Below, piece after piece: positions 1 through 6,131 of a DNA stretch of 7,642 bases. Position 1 is the first letter of the stretch. The number at the start of each line of letters is the position of its first letter. The position numbers and the translations under genes are program-made. The stretch covers positions 1-7,642 of the forward strand of contig JAEZEI010000024.1 of NCBI GenBank assembly GCA_023417815.1. Reading direction: 5' to 3'. A model generated the notes under the pieces. It did no database searches. It saw only the letters and a list, made by a program, of their open reading frames with translations, and was not told the origin of the DNA. This stretch comes from Bacteroidota bacterium. Lineage in GTDB: Bacteria > Bacteroidota > Bacteroidia > Chitinophagales > Chitinophagaceae.

Positions 1-29
1 CTTCTCGCTCGTGCTGACGCGACTTTTCT

Positions 30-34
30 GAGGA
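30..34 (+). promoter_or_regulatory. Ribosome binding site of the ICL/PEPM-family gene
   Basis: GAGGA lies six bases before the ATG at 41, which supports that start codon. The 40 bases of window upstream are too few to judge a promoter. Confidence 0.6.
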
Positions 35-40
35 TTTCGA

Positions 41-901
41 ATGTCACCAAATGAACGCCGCCGCGCGCTTAAGGCACGGCTCCTAGCAGGTCCAACCATG
101 CTGATCCCGGGTGCATACGACGCCATCAGCGCCATGTTGGTCGAGCAATCCGCCTTTGAGGCTGTCTACGTCGGCAGTTACTCAACGGCAGCGTCAGGAC
201 TGGGAACGGCCGATGTCGGCATCGTCAGTCGCGATGAAATGGTTCGTTCCGCCCAAGCGGTGGTGAACGCCGTGAAACTCCCGGTTGTGGCCGATGCAGA
301 AGACGGATGGGCTGACGCAGCCAACATGTGGCGCACAGTTCGGATGTTTGAGGACGCTGGCGTTGCCGGCATTCACATCGAAGACCATGCTTTCGGCAAG
401 CATGCGGCGGTTACGCCGCGGCTTGATCCGGCGGAGGAGGCTGCTGGACGAATTGCGGCAGCTGTTGCTGCGCGGCGAGATCCTGACTTCCTGATCATCG
501 GACGCACTGATGCCGCATGGGCAAACGGGGATGAGGAAGACATCGTCAGGCGGTTGTCAGCTTATCGCGCCGCGGGGGCGGACATCCTCATGCCGGCAGG
601 CATCACTCCAAATATGCTCGAACGCATTCGACATCGCATCGAAGGTCCGGTGCTGATCACCGACACCGTTGGCTCGACACTCGAGGATGAGAAGCGCGGC
701 GGAGCCGATGCTGTGCTGTACTACGGGTTCACTCTATACGCTGCCTATTCTGGTGTGCGGGATGCGCTGACTATCCTACGAGACAAGCAGTCGGCTGAAG
801 GCGTCGCCGGCATCCGAGATGCGATACCGGAATTCGAAGCCCTGCTGGATTATGACGGCTTTCTTGTACGGCATGACCAGTTCGGATCGAAGGCCGTCTA
901 G
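41..901 (+). CDS. Isocitrate lyase/PEP mutase superfamily protein (Cys-less active-site loop)
   Basis: A 286-residue cytosolic protein, the usual length for the short single-barrel members of the isocitrate lyase/phosphoenolpyruvate mutase family. Visible family motifs are GAYDAISA (24-31), a GLGTAD segment ending in Asp58, the metal-site segment VVADAEDGW (82-90) with Asp85 and Glu87, HIED (112-115) with Glu114, and IIGRTDA (152-158). These carboxylates are the Mg2+ ligands of the family, whose members make or break C-C or P-C bonds next to a carboxylate. The loop after HIED (116-130) has no cysteine, whereas isocitrate and methylisocitrate lyases carry a KxCGH-type catalytic Cys there. A canonical lyase role is therefore unlikely. 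Oxaloacetate decarboxylase-like or another 2-oxoacid activity is possible, and the substrate is unknown. It converges on the AraC gene and has no obvious link to the sugar operon. It uses codons (CTA, TCA) that the operon largely avoids. Family assignment is firm; function is open. Confidence 0.9.
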   Translation: MSPNERRRALKARLLAGPTMLIPGAYDAISAMLVEQSAFEAVYVGSYSTAASGLGTADVGIVSRDEMVRSAQAVVNAVKLPVVADAEDGWADAANMWRTVRMFEDAGVAGIHIEDHAFGKHAAVTPRLDPAEEAAGRIAAAVAARRDPDFLIIGRTDAAWANGDEEDIVRRLSAYRAAGADILMPAGITPNMLERIRHRIEGPVLITDTVGSTLEDEKRGGADAVLYYGFTLYAAYSGVRDALTILRDKQSAEGVAGIRDAIPEFEALLDYDGFLVRHDQFGSKAV

Positions 902-959
902 CGGTTCACTCTTCAGGATTGCACCTGTCCATTTCATAGCACTGTTCAGGAAGTCATCT

Positions 960-988
960 CGCCTCCAGTCCTGCAGTGGCTGGAGGCG
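960..988. terminator. Hairpin between convergent genes, possible bidirectional terminator
   Basis: CGCCTCCAG (960-968) is perfectly repeated in inverse orientation as CTGGAGGCG (980-988). A G-T wobble and one more G-C pair extend the stem to about 11 bp around a 7-base loop. It lies between the ends of the plus-strand gene (901) and the minus-strand AraC gene (1065), where a two-way terminator is expected. No T-tract follows on either strand, so it is not a textbook intrinsic terminator. It may aid Rho-dependent termination or protect 3' ends. The rest of 902-1064 shows nothing recognisable. Confidence 0.4.
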
Positions 989-1064
989 CACAACTCACCA
1001 GGAACGGCAGCTTCCCAACAACACGTGCCTCAGAGCGGACATTCTGCTTACGGCCCCCACGCGG

Positions 1065-1958
1065 CTAAGACGTCGTCAACAACCTCGATCGGTTCGCCTG
1101 GCGCCATTCGGAGGGAGGCATACCGGTCGACCTTCGAAACTGCGACGAGAAGTGAAAGGGCGAACTGTAGCCGAGATATCCGGCGATCTCCTTCACAGAG
1201 CGATCGGAATTGCGCAGCAGTTCGCATGCCCGACGGATGCGGACTTCGGTCTGATACTGTTTGAGCGACATGCCGGCGTGCTGGCGAAACAGCCGCCTCA
1301 AGGTAGAGTAGCTGAGACCCAGGTCCTGGGCCACGCTCTCCAGTGTAGGCGGATTGCTGCTATGCTCCATGATGGCCCGTCGGGCGCGCTCGACAAGCCG
1401 CTGCCGTCCCTGCTCGGCGATGTCGCGGGATTGGACCAGCAGCGCAAGCAACTGCAGCCCTAGGGCTGACAGGCTCGGCTGGTGATGAAGCGGGTTCTCC
1501 TTGGCAAGCTGGTGCACAGCTGTGAACACCGCCTCCGCCGGGGCTCCCGCGCTCCATACGGGCGCTTCTGGTGACATTATCCCGCTTTCAAAGACACGGT
1601 CGAGCGCCGCTCCGCGACACTCGATCCAACTTTCCACCCACCCGGTCTCGGGATCTGGCGCGAAGCGGTGCCACATGCCGGGAAACATCAGGATGATGTC
1701 GCCGGCATTGACCGGATGGACCTGCTCGGGGTTGGGAGCGCACTGCAATTGCCCCCGCCCCTCGCTGATCAAAGCGAACTGGTATGCCTGCAACGTCCGC
1801 CCCCTTTCCCAGATGAAGTGGTGGTCGACGGGGTGGCGCACCGGTGGATATGCCGTTCCCGGCAGAATTCGGGTGTACCCTGTTGAAAGTGCCGTGCATC
1901 CCAGCGCCTCGCAAAGGGCGTTCTCAGGCAGGTACGTGAAATAGTCCGCTTCGGCCAT
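1065..1958 (-). CDS. AraC-family transcriptional regulator
   Basis: A 297-residue two-domain regulator. The N-terminal half (about 35-130) is a cupin-like AraC sensor domain, with a His-rich stretch (HPVDHH, 42-47) and a later GDIILMFPGMWHRF segment typical of the AraC ligand-binding fold. The C-terminal 100 residues are the AraC/XylS DNA-binding domain. Its first helix-turn-helix is about 206-229 (SVAQDLGLSYSTLRRLF). The second is about 253-286 and includes the family signature IAGYLGYSSPFHFSSQFRR with GMPPSEW. It is divergent from the isomerase-transporter operon and most probably controls it in response to the imported sugar or a product (inference). The ATG at 1958 has no Shine-Dalgarno sequence, and an in-frame stop lies a short way upstream without another good start between. 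Translation may thus be leaderless or weak. A candidate operator half-site begins two bases from this start, which would suit autoregulation. Confidence 0.93.
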   Translation of the reverse strand: MAEADYFTYLPENALCEALGCTALSTGYTRILPGTAYPPVRHPVDHHFIWERGRTLQAYQFALISEGRGQLQCAPNPEQVHPVNAGDIILMFPGMWHRFAPDPETGWVESWIECRGAALDRVFESGIMSPEAPVWSAGAPAEAVFTAVHQLAKENPLHHQPSLSALGLQLLALLVQSRDIAEQGRQRLVERARRAIMEHSSNPPTLESVAQDLGLSYSTLRRLFRQHAGMSLKQYQTEVRIRRACELLRNSDRSVKEIAGYLGYSSPFHFSSQFRRSTGMPPSEWRQANRSRLLTTS

Positions 1959-1960
1959 GT

Positions 1961-1989
1961 GATCAGTTTTTGTATGGAACAGATCAATT
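1961..1989 (+). repeat. Direct repeat GATCARTT, 21-bp spacing (candidate AraC operator)
   Basis: GATCAGTT (1961-1968) and GATCAATT (1982-1989) match at seven of eight positions and start exactly 21 bp apart, two helical turns. AraC-family proteins commonly bind two direct-repeat half-sites at about this spacing, as at the araBAD I1-I2 site. The inner copy begins two bases from the AraC start codon, so binding there could repress the regulator's own expression. Binding is inferred. Confidence 0.4.
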
Positions 1990-2019
1990 CACGCACGTTC
2001 TACCGGGTTTCGGCGCTTC

Positions 2020-2069
2020 CTTCGAGTGCTAGTGTGCCTCTCGAAGTCAAATTTCGAATGAGCGTTCGA
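2020..2069. repeat. Cluster of TTCGA motifs, including an inverted repeat
   Basis: CTTCGAG (2020-2026) and CTCGAAG (2040-2046) form a perfect 7-bp inverted repeat with a 13-base spacer. A palindromic TTCGAA (2053-2058) and another TTCGA (2065-2069) follow. Also TTCGAGTG (2021-2028) and TTCGAATG (2053-2060) form a direct repeat 32 bp apart, near three helical turns. This density in 50 bp upstream of the isomerase gene suggests an operator, perhaps for the AraC protein or for a second regulator encoded elsewhere. Confidence 0.4.
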
Positions 2070-2101
2070 TCAGGACGCCGCCGCCGCGCAACATCGCGGC
2101 T

Positions 2102-2110
2102 GAGGGAGAG
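2102..2110 (+). promoter_or_regulatory. Ribosome binding site of the isomerase gene
   Basis: The purine run GAGGGAGAG sits just upstream of the ATG at 2117 and fixes this start. A near-identical purine run (GAGGGAGAGAG) precedes the binding-protein gene. Confidence 0.7.
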
Positions 2111-2116
2111 AGTGCC

Positions 2117-3568
2117 ATGCAGCCTGGCGACGAGGTCCGGACCCCGGACCGGCCACTGAAGGTAGGACTATTCGGCATTGGGCTCGACGCCTATTGGCCG
2201 CAGTTCGAGGGGCTGCACGCACGCTTGGAAAGCTATGTCGGCACAGTGTCCGAAAAGCTCGCGCGGCCTGGCGTCCAAATCGTCAACCTGGGCCTCATCG
2301 ACACGCCGGCCAAGGCGGTAGAGGCGGGGCACCAGCTCCGGTCTGGCGACGTCGATATCGTCTTTCTCTACGTGACCACCTACGCGCTCTCGGCAACGGT
2401 TCTGCCCGCCGTGCGTCGGCTGGGCGTTCCGGTCGTCCTCCTGAACCTGCAGCCGGAGCGGTCCATCGACTACGCATCGTTCAACCGCATGCGGGATCGC
2501 ACCAGGATGACGGGCGAATGGCTGGCCTATTGTTCCGCCTGCCCGGTGTCCGAGATCATCAATGTCTTCAACCGCTCCGGTATCGAAGCGCATCAGATTA
2601 CCGGCGTGCTCGAAGGGGATCCCCATGTGGACTCCGACATCGAAGACTGGATCGAAGCGGCTCGCGTCGCCCATGTCATGGCCCATAACCGGCTCGGCGT
2701 TCTCGGCCACTACTACGGCGGCATGCTCGACATCTATTCGGACCTGACGGCCCAGTCCGCCGCTTTCGGCACCATGGTCGAGTTCTTGGAAATGGATCAA
2801 CTGGCCGAGATGAGGCGGAGCCTCGACCCGGCCGAGACCGACACCATGCTGGCGCGCATCGAGGCCGAGTTCGACATCGAGCCCGGATGCGATCCTGCCG
2901 AACTGCGCCGGGCTGCTGCTACGGCCGCCGCTCTGGAGAAACTGGTGAGGCGACACGGCATCGGGGCACTGGCCTATTTCTACGTGTCCGTACCCGGGCA
3001 TGAGCATGAGGACCTCATCTCCTCGATCATCCTGGGCTGTTCGCTGCTGACGGCGAATGGCGTACCGGCGGCGGGGGAATACGAGATCAAGAACGCCCAG
3101 GCGATGAAGATCATGGACGCCTTCGGCGCCGGTGGCTCCTTCACGGAATTCTACGCCATCGACTTCGAAGATGATGTGGTGCTGATGGGCCATGATGGCC
3201 CCGGACACACCCGTATCGCGGAGGGGAAGACCAAGATCCGTCCGCTCGAGGTGTATCACGGCAAGGTTGGCAAGGGCGTGTCGGTCGAGATGTCGGTACG
3301 TCATGGCCCGGTGACCCTGCTTTCGGTGATCGAGCGGGCAGGGCGGGTCGAATTGCTCGTCGCTGAAGGCGAATCGGTACCCGGTCCGGTCCTGGAGATC
3401 GGCAATACCAACAGCCGCTATCGCTTCGCCAATGGCGCGCGCGCCTTCACCGAAGCCTGGAATGCTGCGGGTCCCGCCCACCATTGCGCCGTGGGTGTCG
3501 GGCACATTGCCGGGCGCATCGAGAAATTGGCCAGGATCCTTGGCCTCGACTTCAAGCGGGTGGTCTGA
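2117..3568 (+). CDS. L-arabinose isomerase-like sugar isomerase
   Basis: A 483-residue protein of the L-arabinose/L-fucose isomerase superfamily (COG2160-like), close in length to E. coli AraA (500). These enzymes interconvert aldose and ketose sugars in the cytosol using Mn2+. The four metal ligands of AraA (E306, E333, H350, H450) have counterparts by motif alignment. They are Glu321 in GEYEIKN, Glu344 in GGSFTEFY, His359 in LMGHDGPGH, and His455 or His456 in GPAHHCAVG. The enzyme thus looks catalytically competent. The N-terminal half holds Rossmann-like segments (VDIVFLYVTTYALS; VPVVLLNLQPE) and GHYYGGMLDIYSDLT, characteristic of this outlying branch. Similarity to true AraA is distant, so L-arabinose is not assured as substrate; another pentose, 6-deoxyhexose or hexose is possible. 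It opens the operon, 33 bp before the binding-protein gene. No kinase or epimerase follows within the window. Confidence 0.88.
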   Translation: MQPGDEVRTPDRPLKVGLFGIGLDAYWPQFEGLHARLESYVGTVSEKLARPGVQIVNLGLIDTPAKAVEAGHQLRSGDVDIVFLYVTTYALSATVLPAVRRLGVPVVLLNLQPERSIDYASFNRMRDRTRMTGEWLAYCSACPVSEIINVFNRSGIEAHQITGVLEGDPHVDSDIEDWIEAARVAHVMAHNRLGVLGHYYGGMLDIYSDLTAQSAAFGTMVEFLEMDQLAEMRRSLDPAETDTMLARIEAEFDIEPGCDPAELRRAAATAAALEKLVRRHGIGALAYFYVSVPGHEHEDLISSIILGCSLLTANGVPAAGEYEIKNAQAMKIMDAFGAGGSFTEFYAIDFEDDVVLMGHDGPGHTRIAEGKTKIRPLEVYHGKVGKGVSVEMSVRHGPVTLLSVIERAGRVELLVAEGESVPGPVLEIGNTNSRYRFANGARAFTEAWNAAGPAHHCAVGVGHIAGRIEKLARILGLDFKRVV

Positions 3569-3586
3569 ACCCGTAACGGTCTCAAC

Positions 3587-3595
3587 AGGAGGGAG
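3587..3595 (+). promoter_or_regulatory. Strong ribosome binding site before a GTG start
   Basis: AGGAGGGAG ends six bases before the GTG at 3602, and its AGGAGG core lies nine bases from it. This supports the GTG as the true start. A strong site fits the high expression usually needed for a periplasmic binding protein. Confidence 0.75.
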
Positions 3596-3601
3596 AGAGA
3601 A

Positions 3602-3682
3602 GTGAATATCATCAGGCCATTGCGGCCGCTGGCCGCGTTCGTTGGCGTGGTTGGCCTCGCCGCAACCAATGTTTCTGTGGCT
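3602..3682 (+). other. Predicted Sec signal peptide of the binding protein
   Basis: These are the first 27 codons: a basic N-region (Arg5, Arg8), a hydrophobic core around residues 10-21 and a V-x-A cleavage motif ending at Ala27. Cleavage would leave Gln28 as the mature N-terminus. This places the protein in the periplasm. Confidence 0.7.
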
Positions 3683-4627
3683 CAGGACGCCGGCATAACG
3701 CCACCGGCCGAAGTGGCCCAGTTCGGCGAAATCGAGCCGGGCAGCGGAGAGGGGCTGACCATCGGCTTTACCCAGCTGGCGCTGGGAGTGCCATTCCCCG
3801 AGGCTCTGCAGCGCGGGATGGAGGCGGCCGCCGAAACCGCTGGCGTCAACCTCATCACCTGCGACTCCAAGCTCGATGCTGCGGCGGCGCTCGATTGCGC
3901 CCGTCAATTCCGCACGCAGAACGTCGACGGTCTCGTGACCTTCCAGGCCGACGCGGCAGCAGCTGCCAACATCTGCGCCGAAGGCCCACAGGTGCCGGTG
4001 ATCGCCATCGACATCGAGCAGCAGCCCTGCCAGACGGCCTTTGTCGGCGCCGCCAACGCCTATGCCGGCGAGATCGTCGGCTATGCGCTGGGCCAGTATT
4101 TCAAGGAGAACTTCAACTGCGAGTACGACGCCTGGGTGTCGCTTGAATCGCTGGCTGTGGGCGTGGTGAACGACCTTCGCATGGGCGGCATGCGGGATGG
4201 CTTCGCGCAGGTCTGCGGCGAGGTGCAGAATATGCGAGTCATCGACACCGGGGCCGGTGGCCAGGCCGACACGGCGCAGCGCCAGATGACCGATACGCTG
4301 ACTGCTCTGCCTGGAGCCCAGCGCGTCATCACGGTCGGCATCAACGAGGACGTCATCACCGGCGCGCTCGCTGCCGCACGGTCGCAGAACCGCACGGAGA
4401 ACCTCTATCTGGGTGTTCAGAACTTCGATCCGGATAATTGCCACATCTGGACGGCACCGAACTTCATCGCCACCGCTGCCTACTTCCCGGAGAAATACGC
4501 GCTACTGGCGCTCCCGAACCTGATCAAGGCCATCAACGGCGAGGAGATCGCAGAGCAGATCCTGGTGCCGCACGAAGTGCTGACCAAGGACAACATGCTG
4601 CAGTTCTACCCCGAGACGAGCTGCTGA
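3602..4627 (+). CDS. Periplasmic sugar-binding protein of ABC transporter
   Basis: A 341-residue type I periplasmic binding protein (ribose/galactose-binding, Peripla_BP_4-like) that delivers a sugar to the ABC importer encoded downstream. Residues 1-27 look like a Sec signal peptide: Arg5 and Arg8, a hydrophobic stretch, and a probable cut after VSVA (Ala27). There is no lipobox cysteine. Family features are the first strand and helix (GFTQLALGVPFPEAL), the VDGLVTFQAD segment (108-117), VPVIAIDI (131-138) and GAANAYAGEIVGYALGQYF (149-167). The mature protein has eight cysteines (87, 99, 125, 143, 173, 205, 280 and the final residue 341), unusual for this fold and suggestive of disulfides in the periplasm. 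Translation starts at GTG with a strong ribosome binding site. The gene ends one base before the ATPase gene. The ligand is unknown; the adjacent isomerase suggests an aldose or derivative. Confidence 0.92.
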   Translation: MNIIRPLRPLAAFVGVVGLAATNVSVAQDAGITPPAEVAQFGEIEPGSGEGLTIGFTQLALGVPFPEALQRGMEAAAETAGVNLITCDSKLDAAAALDCARQFRTQNVDGLVTFQADAAAAANICAEGPQVPVIAIDIEQQPCQTAFVGAANAYAGEIVGYALGQYFKENFNCEYDAWVSLESLAVGVVNDLRMGGMRDGFAQVCGEVQNMRVIDTGAGGQADTAQRQMTDTLTALPGAQRVITVGINEDVITGALAAARSQNRTENLYLGVQNFDPDNCHIWTAPNFIATAAYFPEKYALLALPNLIKAINGEEIAEQILVPHEVLTKDNMLQFYPETSC

Positions 4628-4628
4628 C

Positions 4629-6131
4629 ATGCCCGTCCCGACTTTTCTCTCCGTTCGCGGGATCAGAAAGTCGTTCGGTTCGGTCAAGGTCCTCCACGGT
4701 GTGGACCTTGACCTGTCCGCCGGCTCGGTCACTGCCCTGTTGGGCGAGAACGGCGCCGGCAAATCTACCTTTGTGCGCATCCTCGCCGGCGATCACCAGG
4801 CGGACGAGGGCACTATCAGCATCGACGGTGCGCCAGTATCCTTCCGCACCGTCGCCCAGTCCCGCAGCGCCGGCATCCGGCTCATCGCGCAGGAAATCGC
4901 CGACGCCCCGCCCTTGAGCGTGGCCGAGAACATCAGCCTCGGCACCCTCCCCAATCGTTGGGGCTTCGTAGATCGTCCTGCAATGAAGGAGGTCGCTAAA
5001 AAGGCACTGGATTCGCTTGGCGCGGACCTGCCACTCGACGCTCCGGTATCGAGCCTGCGGCTGGGCGAGCGGCAGATCGTCGAGATCGCACGGGCCACCG
5101 CGGGCGCTTCGCGTTGCCTCATCTTCGATGAGCCGACGGCAGCCTTGTCCGACGCAGAGACCAGGCGCCTGTTCGCGCTGATCGGGCGCATGCGCGAGCG
5201 CGGTGTCGCAATCCTCTATATCACCCACCGGCTCGATGAAGTGTTCGCCACCGCCGACCGCGTCTGCGTCTTGCGCGACGGACGCGTGTCGATGAACGCA
5301 CCGGTGGCCGAAGTTGACCAGCCGGCGGTGGTCACCGCCATGGTGGGGCACGCCATTGCCGCACAGCACGATCAGTACAGCTACGCCGCGACCGGATCGG
5401 ACAAGCTGCTCTCGGTGCGCGGGCTGACCTCCGACAGCTTCAGCGCTGTTGACGTTGATGTCGCGCCCGGAGAGATCGTCGGCATCTATGGCAAGGTTGG
5501 CTCGGGCGTCCCGGAACTTGCCGGAGCGATATTTGGCGCCTTGCCACATAGTGCAGGACAGATCGTGGTCGCCGGCACACCTGTTGCTTTCCGCCACCCC
5601 AGCGAAGCCATCGCCCATGGACTAGGCTTCCTGCCGGCTGACCGCGCGAGTGAGGGCCTGCTGCGTCCGCGCACGGTAGTCGAAAACCTCACCGCTCCGA
5701 GTTGGCGGCGGCTTGCCCGTGGTCCCTTCGTGTCACGTGCCGCGGAAGCGGCGGCCTTTGCGCGTTGGCACAAGGTCCTCAGGATCCGTTCGCGGCCGGA
5801 CGGAGCCGAGCGCATCACCAATCTGTCGGGCGGCAACCAGCAGAAGGTGCTGCTTGGCCGCTGGCTCGAAGCGGGCTCCAAGTTGCTGCTGCTGGTGGAG
5901 CCGACCCGCGGCGTTGACGTGGGCGCGCGGCAGGAAATCTACCAGGTGCTGCGCGAGCTGGCCCGAGAGGGGCATGGCATCCTTATCGCCAGTTCCGACT
6001 ATGAAGACATTACCGAGGCAGCAACACGGGCGCTGGTCATGGTCAGGGGCCAGATCGTCGCCAACTTGCCGCAAGACCAGATCTCAACGGCGCGGCTGAC
6101 CGAAGCCGCCGGAGGGGCCATCCATGCCTGA
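4629..6131 (+). CDS. Sugar ABC transporter ATPase, two nucleotide-binding domains (RbsA/MglA/AraG type)
   Basis: A 500-residue fused double ATPase, the normal length for RbsA/MglA/AraG proteins that power carbohydrate uptake (CUT2) from the cytosolic face. NBD1 has Walker A GENGAGKST (39-47), Q-loop Gln88, Walker B CLIFDEPT (163-170) and H-loop His200. Its signature reads LRLGERQ (143-149), with Arg144 where the LSxG serine is expected. NBD2 has an intact signature LSGGNQQK (399-406), but its Walker A reads GKVGSGVPE (288-296), with Val-Pro in place of the usual Lys/Arg-Thr/Ser. Its Walker B reads LLLLVEPT, with Val423 in place of the Asp. In the head-to-tail ABC dimer this leaves one intact composite ATP site and one degraded site. 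The gene starts one base after the binding-protein stop with only a weak Shine-Dalgarno, so translational coupling is likely. It overlaps the permease gene by 8 bp. Confidence 0.95.
   Translation: MPVPTFLSVRGIRKSFGSVKVLHGVDLDLSAGSVTALLGENGAGKSTFVRILAGDHQADEGTISIDGAPVSFRTVAQSRSAGIRLIAQEIADAPPLSVAENISLGTLPNRWGFVDRPAMKEVAKKALDSLGADLPLDAPVSSLRLGERQIVEIARATAGASRCLIFDEPTAALSDAETRRLFALIGRMRERGVAILYITHRLDEVFATADRVCVLRDGRVSMNAPVAEVDQPAVVTAMVGHAIAAQHDQYSYAATGSDKLLSVRGLTSDSFSAVDVDVAPGEIVGIYGKVGSGVPELAGAIFGALPHSAGQIVVAGTPVAFRHPSEAIAHGLGFLPADRASEGLLRPRTVVENLTAPSWRRLARGPFVSRAAEAAAFARWHKVLRIRSRPDGAERITNLSGGNQQKVLLGRWLEAGSKLLLLVEPTRGVDVGARQEIYQVLRELAREGHGILIASSDYEDITEAATRALVMVRGQIVANLPQDQISTARLTEAAGGAIHA
6111..6117 (+). 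promoter_or_regulatory. Ribosome binding site of the permease gene inside the ATPase gene
   Basis: GGAGGGG lies within the last codons of the ATPase gene, six bases before the permease ATG at 6124. It supports this overlapping start, and ribosomes ending the ATPase gene could re-initiate here. Confidence 0.7.

Larger units (their letters stand above)
1959..2116. promoter_or_regulatory. Divergent promoter/operator region of AraC gene and sugar operon
   Basis: These 158 bases separate the divergent regulator and isomerase genes and must hold both promoters. The AraC-proximal half is more AT-rich (around 1961-1990) than its surroundings. I could not identify convincing -35/-10 pairs for either direction. 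Two sets of short repeats, listed separately, are candidate binding sites for the AraC protein. Confidence 0.7.

Noticed and set aside
2..31. Possible 3' end of an upstream plus-strand gene: a short hydrophobic reading (FSLVLTRLF) ending in TGA at 29-31, just before the first gene.
   Set aside because: Ten codons are too few to distinguish from chance. It would place another gene directly upstream of the ICL/PEPM gene, but the window does not show it.
819..1463. A 214-codon plus-strand frame covering the end of the ICL/PEPM gene, the gap and the AraC C-terminus.
   Set aside because: It crosses two well-supported genes in other frames and shows no family motif; its Arg/Ser/Pro-rich composition is typical of shadow frames.
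1959..2116. A small RNA, riboswitch or attachment site in the divergent intergenic region.
   Set aside because: No long stem-loop, tRNA fragment or known aptamer pattern was seen. The short repeats are better explained as protein-binding sites.
2168..4444. A 758-codon open frame on the minus strand, antisense to the isomerase and binding-protein genes.
   Set aside because: It is codon-for-codon antisense to two genes in the same frame, and stays open because TTA, CTA and TCA are avoided in GC-rich coding. The translation is rich in Asp, Gly, His and Arg, with no recognisable domain, and both sense genes are unmistakable families.
4533..5618. A 361-codon minus-strand open frame antisense to the ATPase gene.
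   Set aside because: Same explanation: it lies opposite a clear ABC ATPase with ordered motifs and shows no domain or ribosome binding site of its own.
5895..5897. A frameshift or pseudogene explanation for the altered NBD2 Walker B motif.
   Set aside because: The frame is intact on both sides, with LSGGNQQK before and TRGVDVG after. Only one residue (Val423 for Asp) differs, so this is a substitution, not gene decay.
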